The translations under genes were made by a program, and so were the position numbers. Below are positions 1-8,021 of a stretch of DNA of 26,547 nt, in pieces. The notes under the pieces are model-generated. The model saw only the letters and a program-made list of their open reading frames with translations. It was not told the origin of the DNA and ran no database searches. Position 1 is the first letter of the stretch, and every line of letters starts with the position of its first letter. This DNA is from Paludibacteraceae bacterium (GTDB taxonomy: Bacteria > Bacteroidota > Bacteroidia > Bacteroidales > Paludibacteraceae): the NCBI GenBank assembly GCA_024400275.1, contig JAKSMY010000025.1:1-26547 (forward strand), written 5' to 3'.

Positions 1-364
1 AAAGCAGTCTTCTCTATCGGTGCAAGACACATCGACAAGCACACGAATGAGTAAATTTGTATTGCTTCCGCGTGTAGGGCTACAGTTACATCGCGCGTAT
101 TCATTTTTGCGCGTATCTGTTCGCCCTACACTTTGGATTTCGGACTCCGCCTTGCGAAAAAGCAATTCTTAGCCACAAGGACACGAATTGTTTCGCAATT
201 CCCCCGAAATAGGGTCGCGTCTCTTTGGATATACGCAAATAATTGGGCTACACGGCTTGCGCCTCCTATATCTGTTTTGGCATTGTCTTTGGTGTGCAAG
301 CACCCCACTACTATGCCAAAAACATCTATTGCATAGATTAAAAATCTATTTCGTACCCCAATTA
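1..364. other. Upstream region with no convincing gene
   Basis: No open frame here resembles a protein family; the frames on both strands are short, overlap each other and have no coherent composition. The stretch holds a long imperfect hairpin (72-131) and a small perfect one (185-201: GAATTG, a 5-base loop, CAATTC). The sequence around 165-190 resembles low-information intergenic sequence common in Bacteroidales. In many relatives sufBCD lie just before sufS; they are not in this stretch, so sufS stands alone here or its partners lie elsewhere. Confidence 0.6.
72..131. repeat. Long imperfect inverted repeat (hairpin)
   Basis: GTGTAGGGC at 72-80 is perfectly complementary to GCCCTACAC at 123-131. 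Inside it ACAG (82-85) pairs with CTGT (117-120), TAC (87-89) with GTA (113-115), and GCGC (93-96) with GCGC (109-112), leaving a T-rich apical loop. There is no U-tract directly after it, so it is not a classic intrinsic terminator. It could be a structured RNA, a protein site, or the remnant of a small palindromic element. Confidence 0.5.
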
Positions 365-396
365 TTTGCCTATTTCAAATTTTTGTTGTATATTTG
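365..396 (+). promoter_or_regulatory. sufS promoter, near-leaderless
   Basis: A Bacteroidota-type promoter: TTTG at 365-368, a 20-base spacer, and TATATTTG at 389-396. Transcription would begin about 4 to 8 bases after the box, at 400-404, so the sufS ATG at 405 would lie at or within a few bases of the RNA 5' end. Confidence 0.65.
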
Positions 397-404
397 TACT
401 CAAA

Positions 405-1607
405 ATGAGAGCAGAGGATTTTCCCATATTAAATCAGTCGGTACACGGACGAAAACTCGTGTATCTGGATAATGCTGCTACTACGCAAAAACCGCATGCC
501 GTACTGAATGCCATCAACGAGGCATACACCACCTGGAACGCCAATGTACACCGTGGGGTGCATCACCTCAGTCAAGTAGCTACACAACACCACGAGCAGG
601 CACGCCGGCGCGTGGCGGATTTCCTGCATGCACGTTCCCCCAAAGAGATAATCTTTACCAAAGGTACGACAGACAGCCTCAATATGCTGGCTTTCTCGTT
701 GGGCGAACAATGCGTACACGAAGGTGACGAGATAATCGTTTCCTATCTGGAGCATCACTCCAATATCGTACCATGGCAGATGATGTGCCAACGCAAAAAG
801 GCTACGCTGAGGGTTATTCCTCCCCGTGCCGATTTATCGCTCGACATAGAGGCTTTTGCCGCTATGCTGAACGACAAGACACGCCTGGTATCCGTGGCGC
901 ACGTGAGTAATGTATTGGGTATTGTCAATCCCGTTAACGAGATTGTCCGTCTTGCCCATGAAAAGCATATTCCCGTTTGCGTAGATGCCGCCCAGAGCGT
1001 GCCCCATCTGCCCATTGATGTGCAGGCTATGGACTGCGATTTTCTGGCTTTCTCGGCGCATAAGATATATGGTCCGACGGGCTTGGGCGTGCTATACGGC
1101 AAGGAAGATTGGCTGAACCGGCTGCCTCCGGCTCAAGGGGGAGGAGAGATGATAGAGCACGTGTCCTTCGATAAGACCACCTACAACACACTGCCGTATA
1201 AATTCGAGGCGGGAACGCCGGATTTTATCGGCACTTACGCTTTGCAGGCGGCATTGGATTATGTGGACTCTGTAGGTCGAACCGCCCTTGCACAACACGA
1301 GGCAGAACTGACCGCTTATCTGGAGTCCCGGTTGGCAACAATAGACGGAGTGACTATCTACGCCCAAGAACAGCCCAAAGCAGGTGCCGTATCGTTCAAC
1401 GTGGGACATATACACCCCTTCGACATCGGCACGCTGTTAGACCAGCAGGGAGTGGCTGTCCGCACGGGACACCATTGTGCCGAGCCGCTGATTGATTACC
1501 TGCACGTGCCGGGTACAATCCGGGTTTCTGTGGCACTGTACAACACCGAAGAGGATATTGACAAACTGATTTCAGCCCTCAAAAAAGCCGTATCTATGCT
1601 GGCTTGA
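405..1607 (+). CDS. sufS: Cysteine desulfurase, SufS type
   Basis: A pyridoxal-phosphate enzyme that takes sulfur from L-cysteine, giving alanine and an enzyme persulfide that feeds Fe-S cluster assembly by the Suf system. The 400-residue product has the group II length. LDNAATTQKP lies near residue 21, the PLP lysine is K220 in FSAHKIYGPTG, and the catalytic cysteine is C358 in RTGHHCAEPL, the short loop typical of SufS. A TTG at 366 would extend the frame by 13 residues, but that stretch overlaps the promoter, so the ATG at 405 is preferred. No sufB, sufC, sufD or sufE is adjacent. The gene converges on pdxB with a single base between the two stop codons. Family assignment is very secure; the SufS subgroup rests on the active-site loop and length. 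Confidence 0.95.
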   Translation: MRAEDFPILNQSVHGRKLVYLDNAATTQKPHAVLNAINEAYTTWNANVHRGVHHLSQVATQHHEQARRRVADFLHARSPKEIIFTKGTTDSLNMLAFSLGEQCVHEGDEIIVSYLEHHSNIVPWQMMCQRKKATLRVIPPRADLSLDIEAFAAMLNDKTRLVSVAHVSNVLGIVNPVNEIVRLAHEKHIPVCVDAAQSVPHLPIDVQAMDCDFLAFSAHKIYGPTGLGVLYGKEDWLNRLPPAQGGGEMIEHVSFDKTTYNTLPYKFEAGTPDFIGTYALQAALDYVDSVGRTALAQHEAELTAYLESRLATIDGVTIYAQEQPKAGAVSFNVGHIHPFDIGTLLDQQGVAVRTGHHCAEPLIDYLHVPGTIRVSVALYNTEEDIDKLISALKKAVSMLA

Positions 1608-1608
1608 T

Positions 1609-2538
1609 TTAGCGGAGCGCGTAGGCTTTTCGGAACGACTCGAAGCACTCAGGGTGGGCTTTGAGCCGCGTTGTGATACGTGACAGCCACCCGATAGCCG
1701 AGTCGCCCTGCTGCACCGTATCGCCGGATACGTCTAAATGAGGCAAGCCGAAGAAACGGCATAAGGCATCTAAACACATCTGCGAGGCATTGCGCTTGCC
1801 CTCTACGGAATAACCTGCTATATGGCAGGAAACGAATAAAGCGCGCCTGTCGGTGCACAAAGCAGCATTGATAAACGGTTCGTTCTCCCAGCAGTCCAAT
1901 ACGTAGGGTTGTGTGCTGTTCAGCAACGCCTCCTCGTCCACTATCCCCCCGCGGGCGGCGTTGACAATAAGTGCGTCGGGTCGGCACTGGGCAAGAAAAG
2001 AGGCATCGCACAAATGGTAGGTGGAGGCATCTAAAGGGGTGTGAAAAGTGATTACATCGCATTGGGCGGCTATCCTGTCCAACGGCACACCTATCCGTTT
2101 GGGCGGGTCGTTCAGCAGCACGCGCCAGCCTAAACGTTCCGCCATAGCTGCCACTTTGGAGCCGACATGACCCACTCCGACAATGCCCAATGTCTGCTTG
2201 GTTGTCCGATGGAAAGTGGCATTTTCGCGTAACACCTCTTCTATATAGTCGCAAACTGCCTGTGCGTTGCACCCCGGGCAAGATGTCCAATGGATACCCT
2301 GCTGACGGCAATAAGACGTGTCAATATGGTCGAACCCGATGGTGGCGGTGGCTACAAAACGAACCTTGGAGCCTGCCAATAAATCCCGGTTGACGCGGGT
2401 GCGCGTACGTATAACAAGGGCATCGGCATCGTGTACGCGAGCCGGCGTAAAAGTCTCCGGAGAAAGAAACTCAACGGTGGCGTACGGATCCAGCACACCG
2501 TTGAGAAAAGGGATATATCGATCAATCAAAACCTTCAT
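1609..2538 (-). CDS. pdxB: Erythronate-4-phosphate dehydrogenase (PdxB-like)
   Basis: A D-2-hydroxyacid dehydrogenase family protein that probably oxidises 4-phosphoerythronate in the DXP-dependent route to pyridoxal phosphate. The NAD-binding motif GVGHVG is at residues 121-126. The catalytic residues can be aligned to E. coli PdxB: R196 (AARGG), E220 (WENEP) and H239 (SCHIAGYSVEGK). The motif HIAGYSVEGK is characteristic of PdxB rather than of other family members. At 309 residues it is shorter than E. coli PdxB (about 380), so much of the C-terminal dimerisation domain is reduced or missing. It follows panC by 8 bases on the same strand, making a cofactor-synthesis pair (pantothenate and PLP). 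SufS, encoded opposite, needs PLP. Confidence 0.88.
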   Translation of the reverse strand: MKVLIDRYIPFLNGVLDPYATVEFLSPETFTPARVHDADALVIRTRTRVNRDLLAGSKVRFVATATIGFDHIDTSYCRQQGIHWTSCPGCNAQAVCDYIEEVLRENATFHRTTKQTLGIVGVGHVGSKVAAMAERLGWRVLLNDPPKRIGVPLDRIAAQCDVITFHTPLDASTYHLCDASFLAQCRPDALIVNAARGGIVDEEALLNSTQPYVLDCWENEPFINAALCTDRRALFVSCHIAGYSVEGKRNASQMCLDALCRFFGLPHLDVSGDTVQQGDSAIGWLSRITTRLKAHPECFESFRKAYALR

Positions 2539-2546
2539 GGAGGTTC

Positions 2547-3401
2547 CTAATACTTGATATTGTCAATCAGCCGTACGGGTCCGCAATAGACAGTGACGCA
2601 TCCTACGGCATTCTTGAAAGAACGGGCAGGACGCAAAGTGGTGGCATCTACTATTCGGTAATACTCCACTTCCAGGCCCGGAATGGAATTGATGGTGTCA
2701 GTAACCATTTTTTCCACTTGCTTGACCGTATGCACCTTAGCCCATTCGCGTGACATGAAGAGCGCGCGCGATATATTGACGGCTGTTTCTTTTTCGTCTT
2801 TGCTCAACCGTGCGTTTCGGCTGGAGAGTGCCAACCCGTTGGAGCCTCTGTAAATAGGACAGTCGATGATTTGCAGGTTGCCGAATGTGTCTTTGAGCGA
2901 ACTGCGCTCCACCATGTGGTGGATAATACAGAGTTGCTGAAAATCTTTTTCCCCAAAATAAGCACGGTCGGGTTGGACAAGGTAGAAAAGGCGACTGACC
3001 ACCTGCACGACACCATTGAAATGTCCGGGGCGCATCTTACCTTCCATCACTTGGTCTAAACCGGCAAAATCAAAGGAGAAAGTGTTGGCCATCTCGTCTG
3101 CCGAATACATCTCTTCGGGCGTTGGGGCAAACATGTAATTAACCCCCAATCCTGCCAGCAAGGTGGCATCGGCTTGCAGGTTGCGCGGGTATTTTGCCAA
3201 ATCTTCCTTGTTGTTGAACTGGGTGGGGTTGACAAAGACGCTGACAACGGTAACATTGTTGTCGCTTACGCTGCGGCGAATGAGCGAGGCGTGCCCCTTG
3301 TGCAAGGCACCCATCGTGGGCACCAAACCAATGGTGGAATGTTGTTTCTTGCAATTCTCTACAACGGAGAGAAGTTCTTGTTTGGTGGATATAATTTGCA
3401 T
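2547..3401 (-). CDS. panC: Pantothenate synthetase (pantoate-beta-alanine ligase)
   Basis: Joins pantoate and beta-alanine using ATP through a pantoyl-adenylate, the last step of pantothenate synthesis. The 284-residue product has the normal length for the family. The HIGH-type nucleotide motif appears in VPTMGALHKGH (about residues 27-37). VNPTQFN, the pantoate-site MRPGHFNGV, FGEKDFQQL and ALSSRNARLS are all in the expected order. It is the first gene of a two-gene operon with pdxB and is driven by a promoter at 3452-3483. In Bacteroides relatives, as I recall, panC is divergent from the same GT5-like gene found here, and panD often follows panC; panD is absent from this position. Confidence 0.95.
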   Translation of the reverse strand: MQIISTKQELLSVVENCKKQHSTIGLVPTMGALHKGHASLIRRSVSDNNVTVVSVFVNPTQFNNKEDLAKYPRNLQADATLLAGLGVNYMFAPTPEEMYSADEMANTFSFDFAGLDQVMEGKMRPGHFNGVVQVVSRLFYLVQPDRAYFGEKDFQQLCIIHHMVERSSLKDTFGNLQIIDCPIYRGSNGLALSSRNARLSKDEKETAVNISRALFMSREWAKVHTVKQVEKMVTDTINSIPGLEVEYYRIVDATTLRPARSFKNAVGCVTVYCGPVRLIDNIKY

Positions 3402-3451
3402 AATTATGTATGTTTTGTGTGATTATTTGACGCTAATAGTCGTAAAATTCC

Positions 3452-3483
3452 GCAAAATTACACAAAAATTTGCATATTTCAAA
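3452..3483 (-). promoter_or_regulatory. panC promoter
   Basis: On the minus strand TTTG (3483-3480), a 19-base spacer and TAATTTTGC (3460-3452). Transcription is expected near 3445-3449, giving a leader of about 45 bases before panC. It overlaps the divergent promoter at 3469-3500, so the two polymerase sites should exclude each other. Confidence 0.65.
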
Positions 3484-3500
3484 ATTTTTTAGTAATTTTG
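3469..3500 (+). promoter_or_regulatory. Promoter of the GT5-like/DUF4270 pair
   Basis: TTTG at 3469-3472, a 20-base spacer and TAATTTTG at 3493-3500. The predicted start is near 3504-3508, about 30 bases before the ATG at 3536. Its upstream element lies inside the spacer of the panC promoter. Confidence 0.65.
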
Positions 3501-3535
3501 TAACGGAATAAAGTTTTCTTCAAAAAACGTCGCCT

Positions 3536-4348
3536 ATGAAAGAATCCAACCGAATCCTATTTGTGTCCCAGCAGATATACCCCTATTTGCCGGATGAGAC
3601 ACCTATCCGATTGCTCAATCGGCACTTGCCTGAGTTCTTTCAGAGCAAAGGTTTCGAGACGCGCACGTTCATGCCCAAGTTTGGCGAAATCAACGAACGT
3701 CGCAACCAACTGCATGAGGTAATCAGACTCAGCGGAATGAATATCATCATTCAAGATACGGACCACCCTTTGATTATCAAAGTGGCAAGTATTCCCCAGG
3801 CGCGCATTCAGGTCTATTTTATCGATAATGACGACTATTTTATGCATCGCAAGGGAATAGGGGACGAGAAAGGCGAATATGCGGACAATGACGAGCGAAG
3901 CATCTTCTTCGCGTGCGGCGTTATGGAGACGATAAAAAAACTGCGCTGGACACCGGATATTGTTCATTGTTCAGGGTGGATGTCCGCTTTGGTGCCGCTG
4001 TATCTGAAAACGGTATATAAAGATACTCCTTTCTTCGGTAATGCCCGCGTGGTGGTATCGTTAGATGACCAGGAATATCAAACCCCCTTTGGCACTAAAT
4101 TTGCCGAAAAGATACGTGTGGAGGGTATGCTGTCGAATGACGTACGCAGTATAGAAGGTTTCCCCGTCGGGTATGAGGACCTAATGCGCCTGTCGTTGGA
4201 TAATGCCGATGCTATCGTGTTGGCTTCGGAGAATATCAACCAGCGACTGGTCAACTATGCCGAAACAAGCGGCAAACCGATTCTGTCTTTCCAACAGAAC
4301 ACTCCTGAGGAGTATATGAAACTGTACAATCAGTTGCTAAATAAATGA
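3536..4348 (+). CDS. GT5-like (glycogen synthase N-terminal) protein, probably not a full synthase
   Basis: The 270-residue product resembles only the N-terminal Rossmann half of glycogen/starch synthases (GT5): ILFVSQQIYPY at the start, then FETRTFMPKFG, the Y-x-ID-N-D-YF stretch and PDIVHCSGWMSAL (about residues 140-152). Two things needed for catalysis are not seen. The KTGG ADP-glucose loop that normally follows the first strand is replaced by LPDETPIRLL, and the whole C-terminal GT-B half is missing. It therefore probably binds a ligand or partner rather than making glycogen. The gene overlaps the next one by 4 bases (ATGA), which implies translational coupling with a surface lipoprotein. 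The same pairing beside panC is, as I recall, common in Bacteroidales, where it is usually annotated as glycogen synthase. Confidence 0.75.
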   Translation: MKESNRILFVSQQIYPYLPDETPIRLLNRHLPEFFQSKGFETRTFMPKFGEINERRNQLHEVIRLSGMNIIIQDTDHPLIIKVASIPQARIQVYFIDNDDYFMHRKGIGDEKGEYADNDERSIFFACGVMETIKKLRWTPDIVHCSGWMSALVPLYLKTVYKDTPFFGNARVVVSLDDQEYQTPFGTKFAEKIRVEGMLSNDVRSIEGFPVGYEDLMRLSLDNADAIVLASENINQRLVNYAETSGKPILSFQQNTPEEYMKLYNQLLNK

Positions 4349-5826
4349 AGCATACTATTCTAATAGGTTTACTGGTGTTGTCGGCTGTCTTGTCTTCGTG
4401 CAAAGACGATGTTATGTCTGCAGGCTCGGCGGCCCGAATGGAAGACGAGGAAGTTCGTGTTCATTCCGCTGTATATGGCAACATCAGTTCTCTGACCGAT
4501 ACGCTTGCCAACTTTGCCATATCGCAGACTCCGGACTCGTTCCTGTTGGGACATTTCAATGCCAAAAGTACCACGTCCGGACAAGATTTGGCTGTCGTCA
4601 GTTGCGATTTGCTGACTCAGTTTGCCTGTCCTGAAGGTTTTGCCTATCCCGATTCGTGTGAGGTGGACTCGGTAAGCCTGTTGATGACCTATCAGTCATG
4701 GTTTGGCGATGGCTACTCGCCGTTGACCATCTCCGTATATGAGATGGATAGAGCCACCTTTGACTATGGTAAACGCTATACCTGTGACGAGGACCTCAGT
4801 CTCTACTGGAGTGGCGAGGATTCAACGCACGCCGTATTGGAAGACCGTACCGTGGTGGCGGCTTTGCCGTCGGATTCCATTCAGATATCGGCTTCGTCCG
4901 GAAAATATGTGCCGTATGTCAAGTTCAAAATGAATGACCGTTTTGTTCGGAAAATGCGTAGCATAAAACGTTTCCCGTCGCAGGAGGAGTTTAATGAGAA
5001 CTGTTTGAAAGGACTATATATAACCTCTACACAAGGCCAATCAACCGTGCTATATGTGTCCAACGTAACAATGATTGTTCATTATCATTATTACTACAAA
5101 CGGGGCGATGAAGGCTATGTACGCGCCACAGATACCAAATACTTGTATGCCAACAAGGAAGTTAGGCAGGTGAACCGCTATTCCTACCCGGGGCGCGCCC
5201 GCGTGCTGGCTGCTCTGCAGCAGGACGGTGATAGCCTGAACTATATGATTACGCCCGGGTATATGTACACCTCGCTATCTATACCGATGGCGCAATACGT
5301 GGATAGTATTCACTCCTATATGACATTAAAGAACGGCGATACGCTGCAATCGTACGTCAATAAAGCCCTGATGAAGATAGATGTGGCGGCTTTTGACTCC
5401 ACTACCTTTGCCGGTTTTACAACACCCTCTCAAACCATTCTTCTGATTAAACGTGATTCGATTGATTCGTTTTTCAAGCGTAACGGTGTGCCTGCCTTGA
5501 CGGAAGACGGATGGGGCGTAAGTTATTTGGTTGGTGCCTTGGACCGCACGATAGACAGCCAACGCGTGTCGCATTATTACTACACGTTTGACCTATCTAC
5601 AATGCTCCAGAAAGAACTCCGCAAAAAAGAACATAACGAAACGGAAGAGATGGTTCTGATGCCTGTTAATGTGGTTTATTCGTCCACATCAACCGCCACG
5701 ATAATCAGTCAGGTCAAGATGGACCAGACGATATCGTCCACTATCTTATATAGTGCCAAGAGCCAACATCACCCCGTCAAGATAGATGTTGTGTTCTCGG
5801 GCTTCTCCATCAATAGTATTCATTAA
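4345..5826 (+). CDS. DUF4270 lipoprotein
   Basis: A 493-residue secreted lipoprotein of unknown function. The signal peptide MKHTILIGLLVLSAVLSSC ends in a lipobox (LSSC) with the lipidated cysteine at residue 19, followed by KDD. The mature part is long, rich in Ser, Thr, Tyr and Asp, and predicted to be mostly beta-strand; it matches the DUF4270 family by pattern (an early YGNISSLTDT, then repeated DSV and DS-pairs). The start codon overlaps the stop of the GT5-like gene, so both are likely made together. The transcript ends at the hairpin at 5850-5879. No catalytic motif is visible. Location is inferred to be the periplasm or outer membrane; exposure on the surface cannot be judged. Confidence 0.8.
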   Translation: MKHTILIGLLVLSAVLSSCKDDVMSAGSAARMEDEEVRVHSAVYGNISSLTDTLANFAISQTPDSFLLGHFNAKSTTSGQDLAVVSCDLLTQFACPEGFAYPDSCEVDSVSLLMTYQSWFGDGYSPLTISVYEMDRATFDYGKRYTCDEDLSLYWSGEDSTHAVLEDRTVVAALPSDSIQISASSGKYVPYVKFKMNDRFVRKMRSIKRFPSQEEFNENCLKGLYITSTQGQSTVLYVSNVTMIVHYHYYYKRGDEGYVRATDTKYLYANKEVRQVNRYSYPGRARVLAALQQDGDSLNYMITPGYMYTSLSIPMAQYVDSIHSYMTLKNGDTLQSYVNKALMKIDVAAFDSTTFAGFTTPSQTILLIKRDSIDSFFKRNGVPALTEDGWGVSYLVGALDRTIDSQRVSHYYYTFDLSTMLQKELRKKEHNETEEMVLMPVNVVYSSTSTATIISQVKMDQTISSTILYSAKSQHHPVKIDVVFSGFSINSIH

Positions 5827-5849
5827 TAAGCCTGCGGCTATACACATAA

Positions 5850-5879
5850 AAAATGCCTAACTAAAGTGTTAGGCATTTT
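5850..5879. terminator. Bidirectional intrinsic terminator
   Basis: A perfect 12-base-pair stem: AAAATGCCTAAC (5850-5861), loop TAAAGT, GTTAGGCATTTT (5868-5879). Read on the minus strand the stem is followed by a run of six T; on the plus strand it ends in four T. It lies between the convergent DUF4270 and gcvH genes and can serve both. Confidence 0.9.
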
Positions 5880-5897
5880 CTGTAAGATTTTAATATC

Positions 5898-6272
5898 TTA
5901 TAAGGACGCTTGGTAAGCAGCGGCATCCATCAGCGATGCCAAATCGTCTGCGTTAGCCGGTTTGATTTTAATCATCCAACCTTCGCCGTAAGGGTCATTA
6001 TTGACCAATTCGGGTTGGTCGTTCAATGTCTCGTTATATTCTAACACTTCTCCGGTAACAGGCATCTTCAAATCACTAACCGTTTTAACGGCTTCTACGG
6101 AACCAAAGACCTCGTCTTGCCCGATAGTCTCACCTACCGTGTCAATGTCAACGAAGACTATCTCACCTAATTCGGATTGGGCATAATCGGTAATACCGAC
6201 ATAAGCCACATCGCCTTCTTGGCGAATCCACTCATGGTCGCTTGTATAGCGAATATCAGCAGGAAAATTCAT
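5898..6272 (-). CDS. gcvH: Glycine cleavage system H protein
   Basis: A lipoyl carrier protein that shuttles the aminomethyl group between the P and T proteins of the glycine cleavage system. The 124-residue product has the family length, begins [16 protein letters not shown], and carries the lipoylation site K63 in [19 protein letters not shown]. The C-terminal [10 protein letters not shown] is also conserved. No gcvP or gcvT is nearby. It follows the GldJ-like gene by 11 bases and probably shares its transcript, an odd pairing by function. It ends just before the shared terminator at 5850-5879. Confidence 0.96.
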   Translation of the reverse strand: MNFPADIRYTSDHEWIRQEGDVAYVGITDYAQSELGEIVFVDIDTVGETIGQDEVFGSVEAVKTVSDLKMPVTGEVLEYNETLNDQPELVNNDPYGEGWMIKIKPANADDLASLMDAAAYQASL

Positions 6273-6283
6273 ATTCTAACTTT

Positions 6284-7909
6284 TTATTGCGGTTGTTTGG
6301 TTAAATCATTTTCACCCAAGATAGACATAGCGCAACGGAATCCGATGGTGTTGGACGAGGCATTTTGATCCAAGAAACGGCGTGAGGAAGGATTGAGCCA
6401 ATAAACACGGTCTTTCCAAGAACCGCCTTTATATACGCGTGCTTCCTTGCTCAAGCGCGGAACAAGGATATCGGTTGGATCCACTTTCCAATCAGGTCTG
6501 ATTTCAACCGTGTCGGTCCAAGTGGTATCCAAAGGATAGTCGGTATCAATACGTGAAGCCAAGTCTCCATCTTTAAAATCTCGTTTATCGTCTTGTTCCG
6601 TATATTCAATCTCTACACGACCCAAAGAATCAATGGTGAAGGTGCCGTTGGCATCACGTTTGGGCTTGATATAGATATTACCGCGATAGGAGTTATACTC
6701 GGCCACTTCCATAGAACTGGTCTCGCGATAAACATCCATAACCCATTCGTTGACGTTACCTGCCATATTATACAATCCGAAATCGTTAGGCAAGAAAGCA
6801 TCTACAGGACCTGTGATTACATAGCCATCGTTAAGCGCTTTAGACATACCCATCATGTCACCACGACCACGGATAAAGTTAGCCTGCATCTTACCGAGAT
6901 TCTTTTTGCTTAAATCACGCGGATGATAACCGGACCAAGGATATATCTTACCCTCAATGCTCAAGCCATCTTCGTCTTCGTCAGCAATGGGAGCAAAAGC
7001 GGCAAATTCCCACTCTGCCTCTGTGGGCAGACGATAACCAACCACCAAGATACCGTCGGCAGTATTGACCTTACGGTCCTCACCATATTCGTTAGATAAG
7101 GGGTGACGGCCAAATTCCGGTGTATATTCGTCTGTATAGAGGTATTTCTCGGTGTTGAAGACAAATTTATCCTTAATCCACTCGTAAGAAGGAGCGTACC
7201 AAGTGATGGTATTTTCGGGGTCATCGGGGTCTGTTACCTCGTATGATTCCATGAAATAACCCGGGTTCGTTTGCTCCCAATCGTCCTTGTACCCCTCGTC
7301 GTCAACAGCTTGGAGGTCAGCAAACGGAGGAATGGCGATGGCACCACATTTGATAAGAGCCAATTCGTTAACGCGGTCAGAACGCCACTGGCAATAGTTC
7401 ATGGCTTGTCTCCAACTAACGCCTACAACAGGGTAGAAACTGTAAACCGGATGACGGAAATAATACTCAAGATAGGGCTCGTTGAAAGCCAATTCCTCAC
7501 GCCAAACGGTGGTATCCGGAAGAGTGTTTTTAACCATCTTCTTTGCCATTTCGTTGCGGCTGGAGCCGAATACCATCTCCATCCATTGCAAGTATTCACG
7601 CCAATCGAGGTTGGTGATTTCATACTTGTCCATATAGAATGAGCTGACGGTCAGCGTACGTGAGGCATTATTACGCGGGGCGGTAAGGAATTCGTCGCGT
7701 TCACCAATGGTAAACGAACCACCTTCGATAGCCACCATACCAATGGGGGTACCCGGCGTAACACCTTCAATAGCTTGGAAATTAGTAGTTTTCCGGTCAT
7801 AATAATTCCAACCGGTGGCATGGGAAACTTTGGTGTTTAATTCACGTTTATTGCACGCACCAAACACAACAACAGTCGCGAACAAGACTAATTTTAATAG
7901 ATTTTTCAT
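6284..7909 (-). CDS. gldJ: GldJ-like SUMF1-domain lipoprotein
   Basis: A 541-residue lipoprotein with a formylglycine-generating-enzyme-like (SUMF1) fold. The start at 7909 gives the signal peptide MKNLLKLVLFATVVVFGAC with lipid cysteine C19; an ATG at 7927 would add six residues (MYNFRY) and is less natural. After the lipobox come the TGWNYYDRK and GGSFTIGERDE segments, then LPDTTVWREELAFNE and PVVGVSWRQAMNYCQWR, which resemble GldJ of gliding Flavobacterium as I remember it. SUMF1 landmarks follow: EAEWEFAA, NVNEWV, GGSW and GFRCA near the end. The paired active-site cysteines of true formylglycine-generating enzymes are not seen, so a structural role is likely. In flavobacteria GldJ supports gliding and type IX secretion. 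No gldK, gldL, gldM or gldN is adjacent. The GldJ assignment is from remembered similarity; GldK is the main alternative. Confidence 0.72.
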   Translation of the reverse strand: MKNLLKLVLFATVVVFGACNKRELNTKVSHATGWNYYDRKTTNFQAIEGVTPGTPIGMVAIEGGSFTIGERDEFLTAPRNNASRTLTVSSFYMDKYEITNLDWREYLQWMEMVFGSSRNEMAKKMVKNTLPDTTVWREELAFNEPYLEYYFRHPVYSFYPVVGVSWRQAMNYCQWRSDRVNELALIKCGAIAIPPFADLQAVDDEGYKDDWEQTNPGYFMESYEVTDPDDPENTITWYAPSYEWIKDKFVFNTEKYLYTDEYTPEFGRHPLSNEYGEDRKVNTADGILVVGYRLPTEAEWEFAAFAPIADEDEDGLSIEGKIYPWSGYHPRDLSKKNLGKMQANFIRGRGDMMGMSKALNDGYVITGPVDAFLPNDFGLYNMAGNVNEWVMDVYRETSSMEVAEYNSYRGNIYIKPKRDANGTFTIDSLGRVEIEYTEQDDKRDFKDGDLASRIDTDYPLDTTWTDTVEIRPDWKVDPTDILVPRLSKEARVYKGGSWKDRVYWLNPSSRRFLDQNASSNTIGFRCAMSILGENDLTKQPQ

Positions 7910-7943
7910 ATATCTAAAGTTATACATTTTCCATTTTCAGCCC

Positions 7944-7976
7944 GCAAAGTTACAAATTATTTTTTGAATACACAAA
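7944..7976 (-). promoter_or_regulatory. gldJ-gcvH promoter
   Basis: On the minus strand TTTG (7976-7973), a 20-base spacer and TAACTTTGC (7952-7944), a full match to the Bacteroidota consensus. The predicted start near 7937-7941 lies before both candidate ATGs (7927, 7909). It stands back to back with the folP promoter, 5 bases apart. Confidence 0.72.
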
Positions 7977-7981
7977 TTTTT

Positions 7982-8014
7982 TTTGATTATTTGAAATATT
8001 TTTAGTAATTTTGC
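7982..8014 (+). promoter_or_regulatory. folP-cdaA promoter, near-leaderless
   Basis: TTTG at 7982-7985, a 20-base spacer and TAATTTTGC at 8006-8014. Transcription should start near 8017-8021, one to five bases before the folP ATG at 8022, so the mRNA would have essentially no leader. Confidence 0.7.
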
Positions 8015-8021
8015 ACAAAAT

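Noticed and set aside
366..404. TTG extension of sufS by 13 residues
   Set aside because: It overlaps the -7 promoter box and its residues do not resemble the SufS N-terminus.
126..472. Short open frames on both strands before and into sufS
   Set aside because: They overlap each other and a hairpin, show no family resemblance, and the longest run out of frame into sufS.
3536..4348. Functional glycogen synthase
   Set aside because: The ADP-glucose loop and the C-terminal domain are absent.
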